From Bacilli bacterium (GTDB lineage: Bacteria; Bacillota_I; Bacilli_A; ML615J-28; CAG-698), in NCBI GenBank assembly GCA_023228385.1, contig JALOBF010000079.1, positions 1-7,062 on the forward strand: 7,062 nucleotides of DNA. Reading direction: 5' to 3'. The translations under genes were made by a program, and so were the position numbers. This document shows positions 1-5,917 of the stretch, in pieces; the first letter of the stretch is position 1; every line of letters starts with the position of its first letter. The notes beneath the pieces were generated by a model that did not search any database, had not been told where the DNA came from, and saw only the letters and a list, made by a program, of their open reading frames with translations.

Positions 1-1837
1 AAACCATTTGCAAATATTGATAACTGGGGAAAAAAACAATATAATTACCGGGGCTACTGTTGCCTAAAACTCTAATCGTATCGATAATCGGTTCAATACT
101 TTGTTCGCGATGACGATATTTTGTTGAAACATTATCAAGGAGAATTAATTTTAATCGCGATATATCAAAGGGCGAATCAACACAAATATAAGAGCCTTCC
201 CCCTCAGTTAAAGTCTTCATATAATAAGGCAAGGGGTAAAGAGTGGCACTAAAGAAAACCGAACTCAAAGTGTTTTCTTTTAAAGTCTTTAAAATAAACT
301 TCGCAGCATCTAGGCAATCAATGCGTACCCAAAAATCATCTTTCTCACTGGACAAAGCAAAAACAAAATTATTGTCAAAATAATCTGCAACCGTTATAAA
401 ACGTATATAATCAAGCAATAAGTTTATTATATCGACACGACAATCGAGTTTTTTATTTACTTCTAAAAAGTCATTGATAATATCGAGGAGTCTTTTTACC
501 GCCGCAACAAAAGATGCATCATAATTTACGACCATATATTCATGATCTTTAATTTTGCTTTCGTACTCTTCAAGTTTGTTAATTAGTGAATCGAATTCCG
601 AAAGATATTCACTATCAGCATTAACAACGATTTCTTTTAGAAGTAAGGTTTGCTTTTTTGATATTATTCCGGAATACATTGCCCGACTGCGGGAAGACAT
701 ATTATGAGCTTCATCAATTAAAATAATTGGTTGATATTTTGACCCAAGGTCAAAATACCTTTTTAAATGGGTTAGCGGGCAAAAAACGTAATTGTAATCG
801 CAAATTATAATATCAGCATAATAACTAAGGTCAAGACTAAACTCAAATGGGCAAATTTGATGTTTTTTAGCATACAACGCTATCGTTTCTTTATTGAACA
901 TATCTTCATTGTTATAGATGTCTTGAAGCGCAGCAAAGAGCTTGCCATAGTAATTTCGGGCATAAGGGCATTTATCGGCATCACAGTCTTTTGTTTTTTG
1001 AAAGCAAGATAAATCTTTTGCCGTTATTTCTATCGTTTTACATTTTAATCCGGTTCCCAATAATAAATTAACCGTATCCAACACAATTTTTTTACCGAGA
1101 TTTTTAGCCGTAAGATAAAAAATCTTTTGTTGACTTTGATTAACGGCTTTTAAGGCCGGAAAAAGAGACGCTATCGTTTTACCAACACCAGTTGGCGCAA
1201 TTGCATATAAGATGTCTTTACTTATAATATTTTTGTAAATGGCGGTAATTAAACTTTTCTGACCGGACCGATAATTTGAATAAGGAAAATTCAAACCTTG
1301 AAGCGATTTGTTACGTTCGGTTTCATGAACATCAATGAGCTTTAGCCAATTGAGATAATTTTTTACTGTGTCATAATAAAAGTCATAAAGTTCTTTTTCC
1401 GAATAACAAAAATCAAAAGTTTTTATTTTCTTGGTTATAACATGAATATATGATAATCTAACATCTATTTCAGCCAATTGATGTTGCCGCAAATAAAAAT
1501 AAGCATACATTTTAGCTTGGGCCAAATGAGCGGGAACACTTTTTTCATCTAAAAGTGATAAATCTTTTACCGTTGACTTTATTTCTTCAATAACCACTCT
1601 TTCATTACATTTAATAACACCGTCAATCCGACCACAAATAATAAAATCATATCCGTCGATATTATCTTTATTCTCAATAAAAACTTCACTTTGATCGTCG
1701 GTTTGATATTTGGCCTGATGCTCTCGATGAATAAGAGAGCCGATTTCAGCCCTTTTTATAAGCGTTGACTCCTTTAACAAATCCCCGCTGCCATATATCA
1801 TTTCCACTATTTCTTTTACATTTAGCTTAATTACCAT
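1..1837 (-). CDS. DinG/XPD-family Fe-S DNA helicase with N-terminal RecB-like nuclease domain (3' end missing)
   Basis: The frame is open without a stop from ATG 1837 to the window edge: 612 residues, with the C-terminus missing. The N-terminal part carries the RecB/Cas4-like PD-(D/E)XK motifs: G33-x3-H37, GRID with D72, E85-I-K87, and Q107-x3-Y111. The helicase part follows, with RSGQ at 190-193, Walker A APTGVGKT at 214-221, and the DEAH box at 375-378. Four cysteines between motifs I and II (C278, C285, C290 and C329, the last two in CPY and CPFE) are spaced like the XPD/DinG 4Fe-4S cluster. FFSATL (motif III) lies at 528-533 and the start of helicase domain 2 (GNYIVFFPSY) near 598. Family knowledge: XPD/DinG enzymes are ATP-driven 5'-3' DNA helicases in repair or replication. 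The nuclease activity is inferred from motifs. The start is supported by AAAGGTG at 1848-1842, 4 bases upstream. The gene appears to have its own weak promoter, just downstream of a tRNA operon. The missing part should hold motifs V and VI. Confidence 0.9.
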   Translation of the reverse strand, partial: MVIKLNVKEIVEMIYGSGDLLKESTLIKRAEIGSLIHREHQAKYQTDDQSEVFIENKDNIDGYDFIICGRIDGVIKCNERVVIEEIKSTVKDLSLLDEKSVPAHLAQAKMYAYFYLRQHQLAEIDVRLSYIHVITKKIKTFDFCYSEKELYDFYYDTVKNYLNWLKLIDVHETERNKSLQGLNFPYSNYRSGQKSLITAIYKNIISKDILYAIAPTGVGKTIASLFPALKAVNQSQQKIFYLTAKNLGKKIVLDTVNLLLGTGLKCKTIEITAKDLSCFQKTKDCDADKCPYARNYYGKLFAALQDIYNNEDMFNKETIALYAKKHQICPFEFSLDLSYYADIIICDYNYVFCPLTHLKRYFDLGSKYQPIILIDEAHNMSSRSRAMYSGIISKKQTLLLKEIVVNADSEYLSEFDSLINKLEEYESKIKDHEYMVVNYDASFVAAVKRLLDIINDFLEVNKKLDCRVDIINLLLDYIRFITVADYFDNNFVFALSSEKDDFWVRIDCLDAAKFILKTLKENTLSSVFFSATLYPLPYYMKTLTEGEGSYICVDSPFDISRLKLILLDNVSTKYRHREQSIEPIIDTIRVLGNSSPGNYIVFFPSYQYLQMV

Positions 1838-1860
1838 AATACACCTTTGGCTTCCCCTTT

Positions 1861-1888
1861 ATTATATAAAAAAAGTATGAACTTATAA
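1861..1888 (-). promoter_or_regulatory. Putative promoter of the helicase gene
   Basis: A perfect -10 hexamer TATAAT lies at 1866-1861, 23 bases upstream of the helicase ATG. The best -35 at a suitable distance is TTATAA at 1888-1883 (16-bp spacer), a weak match to TTGACA. The element overlaps the tRNA terminator hairpin, so the -35 and spacer are shared with it. The helicase may therefore also depend on read-through from the tRNA operon. Confidence 0.45.
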
Positions 1889-1898
1889 ATCCATACCT
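1868..1898 (-). terminator. Intrinsic terminator of the tRNA operon
   Basis: On the minus strand AGGTATGGA (1898-1890) pairs with TTCATACTT (1881-1873) in a 9-bp stem with two G-U pairs and an 8-base loop. The stem runs into seven T residues (1874-1868). It begins 11 bases after the CCA end of the tRNA-Thr. The stem is AT-rich and probably of moderate strength. Confidence 0.6.
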
Positions 1899-1909
1899 AT
1901 TTGATACTA

Positions 1910-1985
1910 TGGTGCTAGGAATAGGATTCGAACCTACGACCTATTGATTACGGGTCAATTGCTCTGCCAGCTGAGCTATCCTAGC
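1910..1985 (-). tRNA. trnT: tRNA-Thr (anticodon CGT), with C at position 33
   Basis: A complete 76-base cloverleaf with the CCA end encoded (1912-1910). The acceptor arm is GCTAGGA/TCCTAGC (7 bp), the D stem GCTC/GAGC, the anticodon stem ATTGA/TCAAT, and the T arm GTAGG-TTCGAAT-CCTAT. The anticodon CGT lies at 1952-1950 and would read ACG. The G1-C72 and C2-G71 pairs and G35-U36 fit known threonine identity elements. The anticodon loop reads CCCGTAA, so position 33 is C (base 1953), whereas nearly all elongator tRNAs have U33. All other conserved positions inspected (A14, G18-G19, the TTCGA of the T loop) are normal, so this does not look like a decayed gene. It is the last tRNA of a three-gene operon, separated by 4 bases from tRNA-His. 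ACG is a common codon in the adjacent helicase gene, with about ten uses. Confidence 0.93.
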
Positions 1986-1989
1986 ATTT

Positions 1990-2066
1990 TGGGGCGACCG
2001 ATGGGAATCGAACCCACGAATGTCGGAGCCACAATCCGATGCGTTAACCACTTCGCCACGATCGCC
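1990..2066 (-). tRNA. trnH: tRNA-His (anticodon GTG)
   Basis: A complete tRNA with anticodon GTG at 2032-2030 and encoded CCA (1992-1990). The extra 5' G at position -1 (base 2066), specific to histidine tRNAs, is encoded and pairs with C73. The acceptor is GCGATCG/CGGTCGC with one U-G pair, the anticodon stem TCGGA/TCCGA, and the T arm GTGGG-TTCGATT-CCCAT. It closely resembles the Bacillus-type tRNA-His as I remember it. The middle gene of the operon; the spacers on both sides are the same four bases, AAAT. Confidence 0.96.
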
Positions 2067-2070
2067 ATTT

Positions 2071-2144
2071 TGGCAGGGGTAGAAGGATTCGAACCCTCAT
2101 CGACGGTTTTGGAGACCGCTGTTCTGCCGTTGAACTATACCCCT
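2071..2144 (-). tRNA. trnW: tRNA-Trp (anticodon CCA)
   Basis: A complete 74-base tRNA with encoded CCA (2073-2071) and discriminator G73. The acceptor is AGGGGTA/TACCCCT, the D stem GTTC/GAAC, and the anticodon loop CTCCAAA with CCA at 2112-2110. The CCA anticodon reads UGG only, which agrees with TGG Trp codons and TGA stops in the neighbouring genes. It is the first gene of the tRNA operon, with its 5' end about 20 bases downstream of a TATAAT box, so only a short leader is expected for RNase P to remove. Confidence 0.96.
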
Positions 2145-2163
2145 AATTTGTATTGCATTATTA

Positions 2164-2192
2164 ATTATACTAAATTTACAGTAAATTTGCAA
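2164..2192 (-). promoter_or_regulatory. Promoter of the tRNA Trp-His-Thr operon
   Basis: -35 TTGCAA at 2192-2187 (4 of 6 consensus bases), a spacer of exactly 17 bp, and a perfect -10 TATAAT at 2169-2164. Transcription should start near 2157, about 12 bases before the tRNA-Trp 5' end. This is the best place for a sigma-A type promoter in the gap between the permease terminator and the tRNAs. Confidence 0.8.
2172..2188. repeat. Perfect 17-bp palindrome within the tRNA promoter
   Basis: AAATTTAC (2172-2179), a single central base (2180), and GTAAATTT (2181-2188) form a perfect inverted repeat. It fills almost all of the -35/-10 spacer and touches the -35. The position and symmetry are those of an operator for a dimeric regulator, but no regulator gene is visible here and AT-rich DNA produces such palindromes by chance. 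Confidence 0.5.
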
Positions 2193-2211
2193 GAGAATTC
2201 TGACCTTTTTT

Positions 2212-2238
2212 AAAAAAGAAGCGGCCCAAAGACCGCTT
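2212..2238 (-). terminator. Intrinsic terminator of the ABC exporter operon
   Basis: On the minus strand AAGCGG (2238-2233) pairs with CCGCTT (2224-2219), with a short GC-rich internal extension and loop. After one C comes a run of six T (2217-2212). The TAA stop of the permease (2239-2237) overlaps the base of the stem, so translation ends inside the terminator. It separates the exporter operon from the tRNA promoter. Confidence 0.8.
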
Positions 2239-3826
2239 ATGGATGTATCTTTTGATATAACTTTGTTCCGTGAAAACGAAGTAACAAAAAACTTATAATC
2301 ATTAAAACCAATGCTGTCAAACTGGTCAGAAGATAAACCGGTAAATTGGTCTCAAATACACGATATGAGACATAACCAACGCCGATTAATATAGCAAATC
2401 CAAAAAAACCGAATACCATTGCCACAAGAGTGCTCAGGCTTTGTTTTACCACTTTCGTATCGTTTTCATAATCAAATCGCGGTAAAAGTAAATTTGAATA
2501 TAAACCAATAAAACTAGTATATAGCAATACTAAAAGCGGTATTATGAATAAGAATAAGGCATCGACGATGGTTATGTGCAATGCAACTTGAGCAACAATA
2601 ACATCTATAATTAAAACCGGAATGGTAATAATGAGATTAACTAGTATTTTTGCGAAAAAAATATGTCCGGTTTGACACGGTAATGATTTAAGGATCCAAA
2701 ATTGCTTTCCCTCTATTGATATTGAAGAACAAGTCGTTGATGTTAAAGAAAGTGAAAATATTAATAATATAATAAAAATAAGCGGTAAAACATCATAACC
2801 TAATACTTCAAAAAATTTCGCCAGTTGATTTTTAGACATTATTAACAAAATTAGAAATATCAATGAAATGACCGGCGACATAATAGTATTAACAACATAG
2901 ATTGACGAACTGAAATATCGACGCAATTCTTTAATAATTAAAGCTCGAGCCTGACCTTTACTTTCACTTTCCGTCAAAACAAATTTTTTATTTGTTTCGC
3001 TGCGACGACTGCGGCTATTGGATTTTAGATAATTAGCGGCGACAATATAGACGAAACCGATAAAAGGAATAATTGAAATAACAACAAATAAAAGATACTT
3101 AAGGATATTGCCTTCCATTCCTTCGGCTGCAAGTAATCCGGGATAGTTGATTTTTGTTAAATAACCCCCAACTGTTCCGAAAATCGCTTCCGGATTCTCC
3201 ACGTTTGATATTTGTAATTGACTCCAAAAAATAATAAAGACTAAGAAAAGAGATAAGATAATTGTAAGTATGGTTTTATATTTTTGCTTTAAAGGGATAA
3301 AACCAAATAAAAACGATAGCAAGCCTGATACCGCAATGGGAAGTAAGGGTATCAACAAAAAAGTCGGTATAACCAAAAGCCAAAACAGCGGTGTCGTCTG
3401 ATTATATATCTGATATACAACGACTGTCGGAAGATAAATCAACAAAAACATAAAATAGTTAATTAATAATAAATGAACTATTTTACTAAAGATAACGGTG
3501 GCTGAGGAAACCGGCAATGCCATTAACAAATCAAAGTCGCGACTGCGGAACAAATAACTGTTGGCAGTTGTAATTGTCATAAGAAGAACAAAAATAAAAC
3601 CGATACTTATCCCCGTTATTAATATAAGATTAGGTACACCATTTTGACTGTATAATTCACCAAACATAAACATATACAAAAAGGCAACAGCGGCAATGGA
3701 AATATAACCAATAATAACAAGAAATGACATAAAAACCGAAGTGCGGTTTTCCTTGCGCTTAAATATTTTATTAAGCTTAAAAGTATTAATAATATTTACC
3801 TTTAACAGAAGCCAAGAGTTACGCAT
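2237..3826 (-). CDS. Large ABC-2-type exporter permease with two related halves
   Basis: 529 residues from the preferred ATG at 3826. It is very hydrophobic with about 12 likely membrane segments and resembles the Bacillota ABC-2-like permeases of about 530-550 residues that pair with one ATPase. The two halves share a motif: LMALP(105)-x9-K(115)-I after transmembrane segment 2-3, and LKSLP(383)-x9-K(393)-I in the second half. This suggests internal duplication, so one chain would equal two six-helix units. A charged cytoplasmic stretch near 270-300 links the halves. Start choice: ATG 3826 has GGAG 10 bases upstream, and its N-terminus MRNSWLLLKVNI is family-like. ATG 3850, 8 codons further up, is in frame but has GGAAG directly touching it, which is too close. 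The start overlaps the ATPase stop (ATGCGTAA), indicating translational coupling. The substrate is unknown; the family includes peptide and antibiotic exporters, but nothing here identifies cargo. Confidence 0.88.
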   Translation of the reverse strand: MRNSWLLLKVNIINTFKLNKIFKRKENRTSVFMSFLVIIGYISIAAVAFLYMFMFGELYSQNGVPNLILITGISIGFIFVLLMTITTANSYLFRSRDFDLLMALPVSSATVIFSKIVHLLLINYFMFLLIYLPTVVVYQIYNQTTPLFWLLVIPTFLLIPLLPIAVSGLLSFLFGFIPLKQKYKTILTIILSLFLVFIIFWSQLQISNVENPEAIFGTVGGYLTKINYPGLLAAEGMEGNILKYLLFVVISIIPFIGFVYIVAANYLKSNSRSRRSETNKKFVLTESESKGQARALIIKELRRYFSSSIYVVNTIMSPVISLIFLILLIMSKNQLAKFFEVLGYDVLPLIFIILLIFSLSLTSTTCSSISIEGKQFWILKSLPCQTGHIFFAKILVNLIITIPVLIIDVIVAQVALHITIVDALFLFIIPLLVLLYTSFIGLYSNLLLPRFDYENDTKVVKQSLSTLVAMVFGFFGFAILIGVGYVSYRVFETNLPVYLLTSLTALVLMIISFLLLRFHGTKLYQKIHP

Positions 3827-4532
3827 GGTCAAACAACTCCAAGAAGACATCTTCCAATGTTTTTTTGCCTTTTACATCTTCCATTTTACCGATAGTAACA
3901 ATCTCGCCCATTTTTATAATCGCTATACGATGGCAAAGTTTTTCGGCGACTTCGAGCACATGGGTCGAGAAAAAAACACTGGCACCTTCTTGACACTTTT
4001 CCTTCATCGTTTCTTTTACAAGATACGACATTTTCGGGTCTAGACCGACAAAGGGTTCATCCATTACATATAGTTTTGGCCGACGGATTAGAGCTGAAAG
4101 CAATACCAGTTTTTGCTTCATCCCATGGGAATACGAAGCTATTACATCACCTAGATTATGATCGATTTCAAACATTTTTGCATATTTTTTAATATCTTCA
4201 TTTCTTTGTGTTTTGGAAATTTTATAAACATCACAAATAAAATTAAGATATTGAATTCCCGTTAATTGTTCATAAATGTCAGGATTATCCGGAATATATG
4301 CAATTTCATATTTACAGGCAATCGGTTCTTTTTTAATTGATTTCCCGTTAATAAAAATATCTCCTTTTTGAAAATCTAAAATACCGACCATACATTTTAT
4401 CGTCGTTGTTTTACCGGCACCATTATGACCGATAAAACCAAAAATTTCACCCGGTGCGACTTCGAGTGATATATTGTTTACAGCCAATTTTCCGCCGGGA
4501 TAAGACTTTGACAAATTAATAATTTTAACCAT
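3819..4532 (-). CDS. ABC exporter ATP-binding protein
   Basis: 237 residues, a complete ATPase subunit of an ABC-2-type exporter. Walker A is GHNGAGKTT at 35-43, the signature YSHGMKQK at 134-141, Walker B LYVMDEP at 154-160, the D-loop GLD at 163-165, and the H-loop histidine 191 (STH). The signature has His in place of the first Gly of LSGG. The Q-loop position reads IPDN (80-83) without the usual Gln. As I recall, such YIPDxP variants occur in ATPases that serve large ABC-2 permeases; this is not checked. It should dimerise and drive the permease encoded directly downstream, with which it overlaps by 8 bases. The start at 4532 has GAGGTG 4 bases upstream and a promoter about 30 bases upstream. 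The substrate is not predictable. Confidence 0.93.
   Translation of the reverse strand: MVKIINLSKSYPGGKLAVNNISLEVAPGEIFGFIGHNGAGKTTTIKCMVGILDFQKGDIFINGKSIKKEPIACKYEIAYIPDNPDIYEQLTGIQYLNFICDVYKISKTQRNEDIKKYAKMFEIDHNLGDVIASYSHGMKQKLVLLSALIRRPKLYVMDEPFVGLDPKMSYLVKETMKEKCQEGASVFFSTHVLEVAEKLCHRIAIIKMGEIVTIGKMEDVKGKKTLEDVFLELFDHA
3837..3842 (-). promoter_or_regulatory. Ribosome binding site deciding the permease start
   Basis: TTGGAG (3842-3837) inside the end of the ATPase gene precedes ATG 3826 by 10 bases. The competing in-frame ATG at 3850 has its purine-rich stretch directly adjacent, so 3826 is preferred. Confidence 0.55.
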
Positions 4533-4560
4533 TTTTCACCTCGCGAGATATTATATTAGT

Positions 4561-4589
4561 ATTATATAATAATAATGAACTGTTTACAA
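4561..4589 (-). promoter_or_regulatory. Promoter of the ABC exporter operon
   Basis: -35 TTGTAA at 4589-4584 (4 of 6), a 17-bp spacer, and -10 TATAAT at 4566-4561. The expected start of transcription near 4554 gives a leader of about 20 bases holding GAGGTG (4542-4537) and the ATG at 4532. An 8-bp palindrome CTCGCGAG (4547-4540) overlaps the ribosome binding site and might be an operator, though it is short. Confidence 0.75.
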
Positions 4590-4781
4590 CACTATAAAAG
4601 GAAATCTTAGATTTACGCTTTGTCGCAAAATCATTGGTAGTAATTTTTCATAAATTTATTAACATAAAAAAATGGGAAAAGGTTTTAGAATTAATATTTT
4701 GGGTGAATCTTAATATTTTAATAAATATCAACGATTTGGCAACAATACTTATCTTATCCTTCAAAGCTGTTTTTTTAACAT
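4590..4781. other. AT-rich intergenic region without a gene
   Basis: No reading frame with a ribosome binding site is seen on either strand between the potD terminator and the exporter promoter. It contains an imperfect direct repeat, GAATTAATATTTT (4688-4700) and GAATCTTAATATTTT (4705-4719), whose shared TTAATATTTT cores are offset by 19 bases, or about two helical turns. Otherwise I see nothing interpretable. Confidence 0.5.
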
Positions 4782-4815
4782 AAAAAACGGCCGTGAATTC
4801 CAACTTTCCACAGCC
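4782..4815 (-). terminator. Intrinsic terminator of the pot operon
   Basis: On the minus strand GGCTGTGGA (4815-4807) pairs with TTCACGGCC (4797-4789) in a 9-bp stem with two G-U pairs and a 9-base loop. A run of six T (4787-4782) follows one base later. It lies 13 bases after the potD stop. Confidence 0.88.
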
Positions 4816-4828
4816 ATGATAAATTTGG

Positions 4829-5917
4829 TTATTTACTTCGTGCCTTTGTTAAAATATAATCCATCCGTTCGGCTATCTTCTTATCTAAAGTTAAGAAAAC
4901 TTCAGCATTTTCAACATTTCCGGGGTAGTATCCGGGGTGACTCACTACCGCTTGTAATTCTTCATCATTAAGCATCGCTTGATATACATCAAATCGAGCG
5001 GGGCAATACCCGACAAAACCGGCATTTTCCAAAGCATTATCATAGTCGAGAAGAAAATTAATAAAAGCGTGGGCCAAATCAATTTTCGTACAAGTAACGG
5101 GTATGGCAATTGTATCAAACCAAACATTGTTTCTTCCGGTAGGCACATGCATATCAAAGGTAGGAACGTTGCCTGTTGCTAAAGTAAAAAAAATTGTATC
5201 AAAGAAATCACCGGAATAAACCAAAGCGATATCAAGATTTTCGGCCGATACAGCATCCTTTAAATTATCGGTTCCCCAAAAATCGTATTTAAAATTAACC
5301 AACAGCGATTCTGCTTCGGTTAACTCGTCAACACTCGTCGGATTAGGGCTTTTATCAAGATAGAATAATGCTGCTGCCACCGCATCGCGACTTGAATCAT
5401 ACATACCGACAGTTACATTAGACGGAATAATCGATTTATCAAAGAAAACCGCCCATTCATGTTCCTCGACTAATTCTTTGACACCGGCTTTATTTTTATT
5501 ATACATAATAGCTAGTGTTCCCCAAAAATAAGGAACCGAATATTTTTGATGTTCACCAAAATAATTATCCCGCAAATATTGTAGTTTATCATCAAAAGTT
5601 TCTACATCATAATTCGGTAATTTATCAAAATCAAGTCCAAGCAACATACCGTCATTATACATCCTTTGAACCATATAATCACTAGGAAAAACAACATCAT
5701 ATTTTCCGGCTCTCGTCTCGATTTTATTATACATCGATTCATTGGTAGTAACCCCATCAATAACTACTTTTACTCCATATTCTTTTTCAAACTTAATGAC
5801 TAAATCTTCGTTGATGTATTCTTCCCAATTAAGCACATAAAGTTTTTCCCGACGGTCGCAACCGGCTAAAACAACCAATAACAATATTAAACCTAATAAA
5901 GATACTATTTTTTTCAA
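4829..5917 (-). CDS. potD: Spermidine/putrescine-binding lipoprotein PotD
   Basis: 362 residues. The signal peptide MKKIVSLLGLILLLVVLAGC has a lipobox LAGC at 17-20, so the mature protein should be anchored by Cys20 on the outer face of the membrane. It captures polyamines for the PotBC channel. The PotD pattern is clear: NWEEY at 30-34 (E. coli NWTEY), PSDY at 78-81, an acidic pair D174/D178 in the second lobe, and NVWFDTIAIP at 264-273, whose W266 and D268 match the polyamine-binding Trp and Asp. The length is close to the usual 350. Start: the codon at 5917-5915 is TTG, preceded in frame by TAA, so no upstream start exists. It overlaps the potC stop as TTGA. The nearest good ribosome binding site, AAAGG (5938-5934), is 16 bases away, so translation probably depends on coupling to potC. 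Whether it prefers putrescine or spermidine cannot be told. Confidence 0.95.
   Translation of the reverse strand: MKKIVSLLGLILLLVVLAGCDRREKLYVLNWEEYINEDLVIKFEKEYGVKVVIDGVTTNESMYNKIETRAGKYDVVFPSDYMVQRMYNDGMLLGLDFDKLPNYDVETFDDKLQYLRDNYFGEHQKYSVPYFWGTLAIMYNKNKAGVKELVEEHEWAVFFDKSIIPSNVTVGMYDSSRDAVAAALFYLDKSPNPTSVDELTEAESLLVNFKYDFWGTDNLKDAVSAENLDIALVYSGDFFDTIFFTLATGNVPTFDMHVPTGRNNVWFDTIAIPVTCTKIDLAHAFINFLLDYDNALENAGFVGYCPARFDVYQAMLNDEELQAVVSHPGYYPGNVENAEVFLTLDKKIAERMDYILTKARSK

Noticed and set aside
1..1837. Possible CRISPR-Cas or phage defence module, because of Cas4-like nuclease motifs
   Set aside because: No CRISPR repeats, cas genes, integrase or other defence genes are present. The neighbours are tRNAs and transporters, and the protein is a full-size helicase.
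1868..2144. tRNA cluster as an integration site for a mobile element
   Set aside because: No integrase, no duplicated tRNA 3' end and no flanking direct repeats are seen in the window.
1910..2144. Mycoplasma-type genetic code (UGA = Trp)
   Set aside because: The tRNA-Trp anticodon is CCA, Trp is encoded by TGG in the genes read, and TGA ends potB and potC at sensible positions.
1944..2213. Plus-strand reading frame of 89 codons with GIEPT and GFEPSS segments
   Set aside because: It is the antisense of the three tRNAs; these segments come from their conserved T-arm sequences. No ribosome binding site and no reason to expect a protein.
3827..3850. Longer permease start at ATG 3850
   Set aside because: The purine-rich stretch touches the ATG with no spacing, and the extra residues MSSWSCLT are the product of overlapping ATPase sequence. 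ATG 3826 has proper GGAG spacing.
3741..4043. Plus-strand reading frame of 100 codons
   Set aside because: Antisense to the ATPase-permease junction, whose two minus-strand genes have clear motifs. It is a shadow frame.
4945..5182. Two short frames inside potD (minus strand 4945-5157, plus strand 4979-5182)
   Set aside because: Both lie wholly within the well supported potD frame and show no protein-like features.
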